From positions 60,821-124,820 of the forward strand of contig NZ_JAHZTC010000016.1 in NCBI RefSeq assembly GCF_019599265.1: a stretch of 64,000 bases of DNA, written 5' to 3'. The notes below the pieces were generated by a model. The model worked only from the letters and a program-made list of their open reading frames with translations, searched no databases and had not been told where the DNA came from. Origin of the DNA: Pontibacter sp. HSC-14F20. Its GTDB lineage: Bacteria > Bacteroidota > Bacteroidia > Cytophagales > Hymenobacteraceae. Below, piece by piece: positions 1 to 7,609 of the stretch; the stretch's first letter is position 1; every line of letters begins with the position of its first letter. The position numbers were made by a program, and so were the translations under genes.

Positions 1-1
1 G

Positions 2-877
2 ATCGCAAAGCGCCACCTTGTGCCAAAGCAGGTAAGTGAGCATGGCCTGGAGGAGGAAGATGTGAAAATGTCGAAAGCCACTATCCAGAAAGTAATTGAC
101 GATTATACCCGTGAGTCAGGTGTGCGCAGTCTGGAACGCAAGATCGGGCAGGTTGTGCGCAACACGGCCAAGCAAAAGGCGATGGAGGAGAAGTATACCC
201 CAGCCATTAAACCGGAAGACGTGGTGAGGATTCTGGGGCCGGAAACTTTTGATAAAGAAATTTACCAGGATATTGACACGGCTGGTGTGGTAACAGGCCT
301 GGCCTGGACCTCAGTAGGCGGCGATATTCTGTTTATTGAGTCTATCCTGAGCAAAGGCAAAGGCAAGCTGACGCTTTCCGGCCAGTTGGGCGATGTGATG
401 AAAGAATCAGCCATGACCGCGATCTCATACCTGAAAGCCCATGCCGAGCTGCTGGAAATTGACTACCGTTTGTTTGACCAGTACGACCTGCACATTCACT
501 TTCCGGAAGGCGCTGTGCCAAAAGACGGTCCGTCGGCAGGTATAGCCATCTTCACTTCCATTGCCTCGGTATTCACGCAACGTAAAGTAAAGTCGCGCCT
601 GGCCATGACGGGCGAGATTACGCTGCGTGGCAAGGTGCTGCCGGTAGGAGGTATAAAAGAGAAAATTCTGGCTGCCAAGCGGGCAGGTATAACCGATGTA
701 ATTCTGTGCCAGAAGAACCGCAAAGACATCACAGAAATACCAGAGCAGTACATCAAGGGTTTGCATATTCATTACGTAGATAGAGTGGATGATGTGGTAC
801 AGATTGCTTTGCTAAAGCAGAAGGTAAAGCACCCGCTGAAATTGGTGGTGACGGAAAATGGGAAGGGTGATGAGTAA
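2..877 (+). CDS. lon: Lon protease, ATP-dependent (C-terminal part; 5' end outside window)
   Basis: ATP-dependent serine protease of the cytoplasm that degrades misfolded and regulatory proteins. Only the last 291 residues are present; the frame is open to the left edge, so the start lies outside. The visible part holds the end of the AAA+ module (lid helices with [10 protein letters not shown]) and the complete proteolytic domain. The catalytic serine lies in [10 protein letters not shown] (Ser codon at 533-535) and the catalytic lysine in [14 protein letters not shown] (codon at 659-661), the Ser-Lys dyad of the LonA family. The C-terminus is full length. hslU follows 55 bp downstream, so two AAA+ protease components sit side by side. 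Confidence 0.97.
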   Translation: MAKRHLVPKQVSEHGLEEEDVKMSKATIQKVIDDYTRESGVRSLERKIGQVVRNTAKQKAMEEKYTPAIKPEDVVRILGPETFDKEIYQDIDTAGVVTGLAWTSVGGDILFIESILSKGKGKLTLSGQLGDVMKESAMTAISYLKAHAELLEIDYRLFDQYDLHIHFPEGAVPKDGPSAGIAIFTSIASVFTQRKVKSRLAMTGEITLRGKVLPVGGIKEKILAAKRAGITDVILCQKNRKDITEIPEQYIKGLHIHYVDRVDDVVQIALLKQKVKHPLKLVVTENGKGDE

Positions 878-932
878 CGGTTGCTGATTAACTTTAGTTA
901 GTAACCGGATTTTCAATTTTTAAAAAGAGAAA

Positions 933-2330
933 ATGTTAGAATCAATAGAGCATTTAACACCAGCCCAGATTGTAGAGGAGCTGGATAAATATATTATCGG
1001 GCAGAAAGATGCCAAACGCAACGTAGCCATCGCGCTCCGCAACCGCTGGCGCCGCATGAATGCCGACGAAAGCATTCGCCGCGAGATCGTGCCCAACAAT
1101 ATCCTGATGATTGGCGCCACCGGTGTGGGTAAAACAGAAATTGCCCGCCGTCTGGCCAAGATCGCCGACGCACCTTTCACCAAAGTGGAAGCCTCCAAGT
1201 TTACAGAAGTAGGCTACGTGGGACGCGATGTGGAAAGCATGGTGCGCGACCTGGTAGAGCAATCGGTGAACATGGTGAAAACCAGGAAAAAGGAAGAAGT
1301 GAAGCAGAAAGCCGCCGAGGTGGTGGAAGACATCATTCTTGATGCACTTATACCTCCGATTCAGGGTGGTCGCGCGACACCAAGTTTCTCAAGTACTTCC
1401 GAGCCAAACGGTATGCCCGATAACGATTACGAACTGAACGAGCGCACCCGCGAGAAATTCAGAGAGAAGATCCGCAATGGTGAGCTCGAGGACCGCAAAA
1501 TTGAAATCAGGGTACAGCAGAGCGCCATGCCAGGTATGGGCGTGATGGGGCCAGGTATGGACGAGGCTTCAATGATGAACATCCAGGAGATGATCAGCGG
1601 CATGATGCCCAAGAAGACCAAAAAGCGCAAAGTAACTATTGCCGAAGCCCGCAAGATTTTGCTGGAAGAAGAAGCCGCCAAACTGATCGATATGGATGAG
1701 GTGAAGGAAGAGGCGATCTTCAAGGCAGAGAACTCTGGCGTTATCTTCATTGACGAGATTGACAAAGTAGCCAGCGCAAGCAGCAAAGGTGGCGGTGGAC
1801 CTGACGTGAGCCGCGAAGGTGTGCAGCGCGACTTGTTGCCGATTGTGGAAGGCTCTACGGTGAACACCAAGTATGGCGTCATCAACACCGACCATATTTT
1901 GTTCATCGCCGCCGGTGCATTCCACGTGGCCAAACCATCGGATCTTATACCTGAGTTGCAAGGCCGTTTCCCGATTCGTGTGGAGCTGCAGAGCCTGACC
2001 AAAGATGACTTCTACCAGATCCTGAAGTTCCCGAAAAATGCCTTAACAAAACAATACGAAGCGCTGCTGAGAGCAGAGAACGTAGAGTTGAGCTTTGCCG
2101 ACGAAGCGCTGGATGAAATCGCTTCCATCGCATTTGAAGTAAACTCAGAAGTAGAGAACATCGGTGCCCGTCGTCTGCACACGGTGATGAGCCGCCTGCT
2201 CAACGACATCCTCTTCGACGTGCCGGACAAAATCGGCGCTAACGCCCACATCGTCGTAAACCGCGAGATGGTGCTCGAAAGGCTGTCTGACATGGTGAAG
2301 AACCGGGATCTGAGCCAGTATATTCTTTAA
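933..2330 (+). CDS. hslU: HslU, ATPase subunit of the HslUV protease
   Basis: AAA+ unfoldase that feeds substrates into the HslV peptidase. The 465 residues match the usual family length. Walker A GATGVGKT is at residues 61-68, the pore motif GYVGRD at about 94-99, the charged and Met-rich intermediate domain at about 110-245, and Walker B IFIDEIDK at about 271-278. The PELQGRFPIRVEL segment and a GARRLHTVMSRL sensor-2 helix follow. The tail DLSQYIL is the peptide that docks into HslV. The ATG at 933 follows an AAAAAGAGAAA stretch. No hslV gene is in the window, so the partner must be encoded elsewhere if the complex is functional. Confidence 0.97.
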   Translation: MLESIEHLTPAQIVEELDKYIIGQKDAKRNVAIALRNRWRRMNADESIRREIVPNNILMIGATGVGKTEIARRLAKIADAPFTKVEASKFTEVGYVGRDVESMVRDLVEQSVNMVKTRKKEEVKQKAAEVVEDIILDALIPPIQGGRATPSFSSTSEPNGMPDNDYELNERTREKFREKIRNGELEDRKIEIRVQQSAMPGMGVMGPGMDEASMMNIQEMISGMMPKKTKKRKVTIAEARKILLEEEAAKLIDMDEVKEEAIFKAENSGVIFIDEIDKVASASSKGGGGPDVSREGVQRDLLPIVEGSTVNTKYGVINTDHILFIAAGAFHVAKPSDLIPELQGRFPIRVELQSLTKDDFYQILKFPKNALTKQYEALLRAENVELSFADEALDEIASIAFEVNSEVENIGARRLHTVMSRLLNDILFDVPDKIGANAHIVVNREMVLERLSDMVKNRDLSQYIL

Positions 2331-2349
2331 AGTTCAGGAGTTGGGATGG

Positions 2350-2381
2350 TAGGGGCAGGTCGCGACCTGTCCGAATCTTGA
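2350..2381. repeat. Short palindromic dispersed repeat (GGGGCAGGTC type), copy 1
   Basis: About 31 bp containing CAGGTCGCGACCTG, a perfect 14-bp palindrome. A second copy with the same flanks (GTAGGGGCAGGTC, then TCTGAATC) lies at 14703-14733. Both sit just downstream of a stop codon. The palindrome could fold in the transcript as a processing or termination hairpin. Confidence 0.6.
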
Positions 2382-2591
2382 CCGGTCCTTGCAGTAAAGG
2401 CGTAAGCACTAAACCCGTGGCTGATATATAAATGCGGGTCTGTGACTTGTGCAAAGAAAGGCTGGTGTTTCTGTGAAGGCAGAAGCACCAGCTTTTTGGG
2501 TTGTGAAAACCTCTGTCAACAGGTATAGGTATAACCAAATCTTGAATCCCATTCGTACTTTAAGAGAAGAACTCATAACTCCAAAACTTTC

Positions 2592-3320
2592 ATGAACTAC
2601 TACTTCATCACCGGAACGAGCAAAGGTATAGGCAAAGCCATTGCGGAGGAATTGCTTCAGGACGAGAACAACGTTGTGATTGGCGTGTGTCGTAACAGCA
2701 CCATACAGCACAAAAACTACCGCCACCAACCCCTCGATTTTTCGGATATACCTGCCGTGGAGCATAACCTGCACAAGGTGTTTATTCCTTACAGTGACGC
2801 CGAAAAGCTTGTGCTGATTAACAATGCCGGCGTGTTGGGCGATATTGGTTATGTAGGAGAAGGTATGCCGAATGAACGTTTTGAGTTTGTGTTTGACGTG
2901 AACGTGATTGTGCCCGCCATGCTGATGAACAGTTTTCTGCATGTATACCAGCCGTTGCAAGTGCCCAAAGTGATTGTGAACGTTAGCTCAGGAGCAGGGA
3001 AATACCCGATAGATGGTTGGGCCAGTTACTGTGCTTCCAAGGCAGCGATTGATATGATGTCGCAAACGGTACAGCAGGAGCAGACCGTGCGCGGCTCCGG
3101 AGTTAAGGTATTCTCCTTGTCGCCGGGTGTGGTGGATACCGCTATGCAGGAGCACATTCGGGAAAGTGATGTGGAGAAGTTTAGCAATGTGCAGCGGTTC
3201 AGAGATTATAAAGAACAGGGCGAACTAGCCTCTCCGGAAGAAGTGGGTCGCAAAGTTGTCTGGTTCCTGGATAATACCGATGGTTTTAAGGATGTTCTGG
3301 TATCAGTGCGGGATATGTAG
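2592..3320 (+). CDS. Short-chain dehydrogenase/reductase (SDR), sepiapterin/benzil-reductase-like
   Basis: Predicted NAD(P)H-dependent oxidoreductase of 242 residues, the normal size for classical SDRs. The dinucleotide-binding motif TGTSKGIG is at residues 7-14, NNAG at 77-80, the catalytic serine in VNVSSGAG at about 132, and the YCASK motif supplies Tyr146 and Lys150, so the active site is complete. The sequence resembles the sepiapterin reductase/benzil reductase subgroup, but the substrate cannot be read from the sequence. It appears to be a single-gene unit: a strong terminator follows, and a 260-bp spacer with two overlapping AGGTATA words precedes it. Confidence 0.88.
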   Translation: MNYYFITGTSKGIGKAIAEELLQDENNVVIGVCRNSTIQHKNYRHQPLDFSDIPAVEHNLHKVFIPYSDAEKLVLINNAGVLGDIGYVGEGMPNERFEFVFDVNVIVPAMLMNSFLHVYQPLQVPKVIVNVSSGAGKYPIDGWASYCASKAAIDMMSQTVQQEQTVRGSGVKVFSLSPGVVDTAMQEHIRESDVEKFSNVQRFRDYKEQGELASPEEVGRKVVWFLDNTDGFKDVLVSVRDM

Positions 3321-3365
3321 GTATAGCCTGCAGTTGCAGCACAAATATTGAATTAAATCTAGACA

Positions 3366-3404
3366 GCAAAACGCCCTTCTGATAAAGAAGGGCGTTTTGC
3401 TTTT
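3366..3404. terminator. Rho-independent terminator after the SDR gene
   Basis: A perfect 15-bp stem (GCAAAACGCCCTTCT paired with 3386-3400) with a 5-nt loop GATAA, followed by TTTT. The A-rich 5' foot means it could also act on the minus strand. Confidence 0.9.
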
Positions 3405-3581
3405 AGAACTCAGGTATAACTATACCTCGGGCAACCCTTCAAAGGTATGACAGTCCTAGTTTATACATTGTCTAACCGCTTGATACTTAAAAATATATAC
3501 TTTGTACATAATTTGCTAAATTAATATAGTTATGCTAAATTAGTATACCTGATATTTAAAACTGCTATACCTCAGTCTGTT

Positions 3582-4001
3582 ATGAAGCATCCCATCTGTC
3601 CGCGCTGCAGTGCTATGGAAATCGTGAAAAGCGGCATTATCAACGACAGACAGCGTTATCGCTGTAAAAAATGCAGTTACTACTTCACTGTAAACAAGCT
3701 TGGGAAAGGGATTGACAGCTATTATGTGACCAAAGCGCTACAACTCTACATCGAAGGCATCAGCTATCGCGAGATCGAGCGGATTTTGGGTGTGAGTCAC
3801 GTTTCCATCATGAACTGGGTGCGTAAGTATAAAATAAAGGCGCCAGAGCAAACCGAGTACCATCCGACTTACAAAATCCTGAACCATACCGAACTGGTGG
3901 AGCACATGAAGAACAGCGCCAACCTGAAAGGGGCCGGCATGATGATCACAGAACTCGGCGACAAGTACATGATGATCAAGTGGAAGCGGTTTAAGGACTA
4001 A
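3582..4001 (+). CDS. Zinc-ribbon/helix-turn-helix protein related to IS1 InsA (probable domesticated regulator)
   Basis: A 139-residue protein. Cys6-x2-Cys9 and Cys28-x2-Cys31 form a zinc ribbon, followed by a helix-turn-helix at about residues 61-84 (SYREIERILGVSHVSIMNWV). This is the arrangement of the N-terminal InsA part of IS1-family transposases. The rest (residues 90-139) carries no DDE catalytic domain, and I see no second transposase ORF or terminal inverted repeats around it. I infer a stand-alone DNA-binding protein descended from a transposase. The 180 bp upstream are AT-rich with four AGGTATA/TATACCT words and a near-consensus promoter (TATACTTTG at about 3496-3504). Target unknown. 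Confidence 0.7.
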   Translation: MKHPICPRCSAMEIVKSGIINDRQRYRCKKCSYYFTVNKLGKGIDSYYVTKALQLYIEGISYREIERILGVSHVSIMNWVRKYKIKAPEQTEYHPTYKILNHTELVEHMKNSANLKGAGMMITELGDKYMMIKWKRFKD

Positions 4002-4003
4002 GT

Positions 4004-4037
4004 GAATTGCTAAATTGTTGATGGTTAAATTGTTTTT
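4004..4037. repeat. ATTGTT-type low-complexity dispersed repeat, copy 1
   Basis: The sequence ATTGCTAAATTGTTGATGGTTAAATTGTTTTTA begins two bases after the stop codon of the preceding gene. Related AAATTGTTGATGGTTAAATTGTT sequence occurs at 9301-9350 and 47751-47820, again directly after stop codons. Confidence 0.6.
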
Positions 4038-4381
4038 ACTGGTATGGTAGCTACTATCACCCTTGCTCGCGTCCTGCGAGTAAGAAGCTATTAGGTGGTC
4101 TTCCTGAAGGTGTTCGGAATTTTCAACTGGCCACTCATGCACGATTAACATCCCCCTTCAAAGAGGAACTTCTGCTACTGCCAGTTTGCAGGTATAGCTC
4201 CGTGACAAATACCCTGGCAGTTGTAGCAAGACATCCTTGCCCCTTAGACTATGAAACAGATAGCAGTAGCCAGTTACACTTTACGACACTCCACTGTTGG
4301 GGGTGAAGGGGTCCCCCTGTCAAGAGCGGTCAGCGAGTGGGGTAGGTTCTCTCTATTTTTTCTTTATCGAGGGCCCCTACC

Positions 4382-5614
4382 CACTACTGTTCGAAACCTA
4401 CTCAAGTGACGAATTTTTCCATTTTGGCAGGGTCCCCTCCGCAGAGCAGCACGATCTGTCTGACTATTTCCACGTCCAATTCCTGGGCAAAGCGCAGCCT
4501 GGCGCGGCGGTCGCTGTCGAGCTTGTTGAGCTTGCGGTAGACGATGAGCAGCAGGGCCACGATCAGGGTCATGTAGCGCATGACCTGGATGCCGTTCACG
4601 TCCCGGGTGAGCAGGTGCTCGAGCTGCAGGTGCTGCTTGAGGAACTTGATGAGCACCTCGATCTGCCAGCGCTCCTGGTAGATAGCCGCTACCTGGTAGG
4701 CATCCAGCCAGGCGATGTTGGTGACAAAGCAGATCTGCTCCCCCGATTCCAGGGTGGCCTTGACCAGGCGCAGGGGCTTTTCGAGGTAGCTTCCGGGCTT
4801 TTCCCGGAAGCTCACCCAGGCATCGCTCAGCACGGTGAGGGTCGTCCCCTCGGGCCGCTGCCCCACGGCCAGCCGCTCCCGCTCGATGCAGTGGGAACCC
4901 ACCTTGCAGCGCGTGACAAAGAGGCGGCCCCGCTCGTCGAGCTCCTTGAGCGCTTTGCGCGACTGCACGCCTCGGTCGAAGACGACGATGCCCGAGCGGG
5001 AGATCTCACTGGAGAGGATCGTCTCGGGCAGGGCGCAGTCCTCGCTCAGAGCCTGCCGGTTGGTGAACACGCGCACCTGGCAGGGCAGGCTGCCTTTCAT
5101 GGCCAACGTGCACTTGAGCTGGCCACTGTCCTTGCTGCCCGCACGCGTGCGCATGCTCCAGGCCACCAGCCGGGCCGAGACGGCGATCAGGGTGGAGTCG
5201 TAGCGCACGAGCGCATGCTGCTCGCCCAGCAGGCGGTTGAAGCGGGCGAAGAGCAGCTCGAAGATGGCCCGGAAGAAGTCGGGCCGCATGGTCACGATCC
5301 GGTCCCGGATGGAGTTGTAGCGTGTGGTCTGCCCCTGCCCCACATCGGCCAGGGTCCGGAACTGCATAGAGCAGTAGAGCTCCTCCATCACCCGAAGGCT
5401 TGCTTTGCCCCCCTCCAACAGCGAGAGCAGCAGCAGTTGGAACATCACCCGCCCGCTGAGCTTCTTGACCTGGTGGTCCACCCGCGTCCGGGCCGCCAGC
5501 TGAGCAAGGTCCTGGTCAGGGATAAATGCCAGTAAATCCTTCGCCTTCATATCAGCCTCCTTTCATGTATGCCCGTTACATAATACGAACTTGACAAGGT
5601 TTCGAACAGTAGTG
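4382..5614. mobile_element. IS4-family insertion sequence (1,233 bp) with 9-bp target duplication
   Basis: The ends are inverted repeats beginning CACTACTGTTCGAAACC; 24 of the first 26 bases agree between 4382-4407 and the complement of 5589-5614. GCCCCTACC flanks it directly at 4373-4381 and 5615-5623. Removing the IS and one duplicate gives the uninterrupted sequence seen in repeat copy B (complement of 16930-16950), which proves the insertion event. The element is clearly GC-richer than its surroundings and contains no AGGTATA word. Confidence 0.93.
4402..5550 (-). CDS. IS4-family DDE transposase
   Basis: Transposase of 382 residues, the usual IS4-family length, filling the element between its inverted repeats. 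The catalytic residues appear complete: Asp118 in RYDSTL, Asp192 in VVFDRG, and the YREK signature Tyr291-x2-Arg294-x3-Glu298-x6-Lys305. The frame is open throughout, so the element may still be active. The start ATG follows GGAGGC at about 5557-5562. The complementary strand carries a 412-codon open frame (4297-5535) that is only a GC-driven shadow. Confidence 0.93.
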   Translation of the reverse strand: MKAKDLLAFIPDQDLAQLAARTRVDHQVKKLSGRVMFQLLLLSLLEGGKASLRVMEELYCSMQFRTLADVGQGQTTRYNSIRDRIVTMRPDFFRAIFELLFARFNRLLGEQHALVRYDSTLIAVSARLVAWSMRTRAGSKDSGQLKCTLAMKGSLPCQVRVFTNRQALSEDCALPETILSSEISRSGIVVFDRGVQSRKALKELDERGRLFVTRCKVGSHCIERERLAVGQRPEGTTLTVLSDAWVSFREKPGSYLEKPLRLVKATLESGEQICFVTNIAWLDAYQVAAIYQERWQIEVLIKFLKQHLQLEHLLTRDVNGIQVMRYMTLIVALLLIVYRKLNKLDSDRRARLRFAQELDVEIVRQIVLLCGGDPAKMEKFVT

Positions 5615-5739
5615 GCCCCTACCCCCATCAAGGGGAAAAGTAAGGCCCGCCCGGCCAGGGCAAGCTATAAAACAACTCCATTTGCTATACCTGCAAAAGC
5701 CGCCGCAACGCCAGTTACAAACTGACTCTAAGCAACTAC

Positions 5740-5949
5740 CAGTTACACTTCGCTAAAACTGGCAGTATAGCCAAATTTTATGGTAAAATCGACCCTGAAA
5801 ATCCATAATAAAGCCCATTCTTCTACGTATGTATACCAACTTACCAAATATATACACCCCTTTACCCTTTTTCATAAATCTTCCTTAAAATAGATAAAGA
5901 ATTCTGGAAAACAGCTGACCTCTCTTCACCTTAACATTTAGTATTCCAA
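5740..5949. other. Intergenic region upstream of the porin/symporter operon
   Basis: About 210 bp between repeat copy A and the porin start, markedly AT-rich from 5815 onward. It should hold the promoter of the acetate-transport block. I found no exact TAnnTTTG element and mark no specific site. Confidence 0.35.
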
Positions 5950-7290
5950 ATGAAGAAATTGTTACTATTTGTTGCGGCAGGGCTGGTGCTTTGCTGCGCA
6001 GGAAGGAGTGCGTCCGCTCAAGGCTCTACGGAGTACGGGGCAGGTATAAAGCTGCCCCTCAATGAAGACGGCAGCAAGTATATCCGCTTTATCACCTGGC
6101 ACCAGGTATGGGTTAGGTATAACGAGCACAATTCGGGCACGATCCGTAACGGCGAGCCTGTCGATAATACGCTCGATTTTGGTTTGCGCCGTTCCCGCTT
6201 CCTGACCTATTCGCAGATCTCACCGCGATTTTTAGTACTCCTGCACTTTGGGGTGAACAACCAGAATACTTTGAGCGGTGGAGCAAACCCGGCTCTGGAT
6301 GGCAAGAAGCCGCAAATCTTCATTCATGACGCCTGGACGGAGTATAAGGTGTTCGACACGGAGCTGTCAATAGGGGCGGGCCTGCATTACTGGAACGGCG
6401 TTTCGCGCATGACCAATGCCAGTACGCTTAACCTCATGACCATCGATGCGCCTATCTTCAACTGGGCCACCATCGATGCCGCCGACCAGTTTGGTCGTAT
6501 GCTGGGCGTGTATGCTAAAGGCAAACTCGCAAAGCTCGATTATCGCGTAGCAGTGAATGATCCCTTCCTGACGAACACGGCAGAGGCGATTGGTCAAAAT
6601 GCCAACTACAATCCACGGAACAATAATAAGGTATACCAGGGCTATTTTAATTGGCAGTTCTGGAACCAGGAATCAAACCTGTTGCCCTTCATGGTGGGCA
6701 CCTATCTGGGTACCCGGCGTGTGTTTAACATAGGCGCAGGCTTTATGCACAATAAAGACGGCATGTGGCGCGAAGAAAATACCGTGGCAGGTATACAGAC
6801 CGTGAAAGAAAACATCAGCCTGTTTGGTGTAGATGCTTTCCTGGACCTGCCGCTCAACACCGAAGCCAACACAGCCCTCACAGCCTATGGCGCTTATTAT
6901 AACTATAACTTCGGGAGAAACAATGTGCGCAACATCGGTATTATGAACCCGGCGCAGGGCGGTGGCGGGCTCCGTGGCAATGCCTTCCCGACCATCGGCA
7001 CCGGCGATATTTTGTACGGGCAGGTGGGCTACTTGCTGCCGGAAGACCTGATCACCGAGAAAGCCAGACTGCAGCCATACGCCGCCTATAGCTATGGCAA
7101 TTTGGATGGGGTGCAGAACAGCGGCGGCGAAAAAGTGACTGTGAAAATGCTCGACCTGGGCGCTAACCTCTTACTCGAAGGCCACCACTCCAAACTCACG
7201 CTCAACTACCGCAACCGACCTGATTTCACAAATCCGGATAACCAGAAATACCGCCCGGAGATCACACTGCAGGCCATGATTTATTTGTAA
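5950..7290 (+). CDS. Outer-membrane porin linked to an organic-acid symporter
   Basis: A 446-residue protein with a Sec signal peptide (hydrophobic core, SASA-Q cleavage near residue 24). The rest alternates polar and aromatic residues like a beta-barrel and ends in the aromatic/hydrophobic QAMIYL, typical of outer-membrane barrels. The GLRRSRF segment near residue 75 resembles the start of phosphate-selective-type porins. It lies 29 bp upstream of the DUF4212/symporter pair on the same strand, so I infer that it brings acetate or a similar small anion across the outer membrane. Specificity is inferred from context only. Confidence 0.75.
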   Translation: MKKLLLFVAAGLVLCCAGRSASAQGSTEYGAGIKLPLNEDGSKYIRFITWHQVWVRYNEHNSGTIRNGEPVDNTLDFGLRRSRFLTYSQISPRFLVLLHFGVNNQNTLSGGANPALDGKKPQIFIHDAWTEYKVFDTELSIGAGLHYWNGVSRMTNASTLNLMTIDAPIFNWATIDAADQFGRMLGVYAKGKLAKLDYRVAVNDPFLTNTAEAIGQNANYNPRNNNKVYQGYFNWQFWNQESNLLPFMVGTYLGTRRVFNIGAGFMHNKDGMWREENTVAGIQTVKENISLFGVDAFLDLPLNTEANTALTAYGAYYNYNFGRNNVRNIGIMNPAQGGGGLRGNAFPTIGTGDILYGQVGYLLPEDLITEKARLQPYAAYSYGNLDGVQNSGGEKVTVKMLDLGANLLLEGHHSKLTLNYRNRPDFTNPDNQKYRPEITLQAMIYL

Positions 7291-7319
7291 CAGAACCTTA
7301 AAAACAAATCGCTATACCC

Positions 7320-7583
7320 ATGGAAAATAACAAGAACAGAATGCAGGAGTACTGGCAACGCAACGTGCGCATCCTCCTGACGCTTTTGGGCCTTTGGTTC
7401 GCCGTGTCTTATGTCTTCGGTATTTTGCTCGTCGACGAGCTCAATCAGTTCCGGCTGGGAGGTTTTAAGCTGGGTTTCTGGTTTGCGCAACAGGGCTCTA
7501 TCTATGTGTTTGTGCTGATCATCTTCATTTATGTGTGGCTGATGAACAGGCTAGACCGCGAATTTGATGTGCACGAAGATTAA
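7320..7583 (+). CDS. DUF4212 small subunit of the sodium:solute symporter
   Basis: An 87-residue inner-membrane protein with two transmembrane segments (about 16-36 and 55-76) and a charged C-terminus. The WQRNVR...LLTLLGLWFAVSY...GFWFAQQGSI pattern is that of the DUF4212 family, annotated as the small subunit of VC_2705-type sodium:solute symporters. It lies 26 bp before the large subunit, the expected order. Role inferred: accessory or stabilising subunit of the permease. Confidence 0.9.
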   Translation: MENNKNRMQEYWQRNVRILLTLLGLWFAVSYVFGILLVDELNQFRLGGFKLGFWFAQQGSIYVFVLIIFIYVWLMNRLDREFDVHED

Positions 7584-7609
7584 TCTCCCACCACAAAAAC
7601 CTTAAGACA

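Larger units (their letters stand above)
4136..5738 (-). repeat. Large dispersed non-coding repeat, copy A (reverse orientation, interrupted by IS4 element)
   Basis: Without the IS element (4382-5614) this is about 370 bp of a repeat also found at 16836-18361 and 58612-58960. Shared parts, read on the minus strand, are TGCAGGTATAGCAAA, a TAGCTTCGCCTGTGCGG-like stretch, a GTAGGGGCCCTCGAT hairpin, a highly conserved 55-bp core (4285-4339), and a terminal GGGGGATGTTAATCGTGCA. No plausible reading frame is conserved. It could be an RNA or a MITE-like unit; no function can be read from it. Confidence 0.8.

Noticed and set aside
4297..5535. Long plus-strand open frame (412 codons) opposite the IS4 transposase
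   Set aside because: It has a His/Glu/Leu-rich composition produced by the complement of GC-rich DDE transposase codons, and matches no family. The minus-strand gene has full catalytic motifs.
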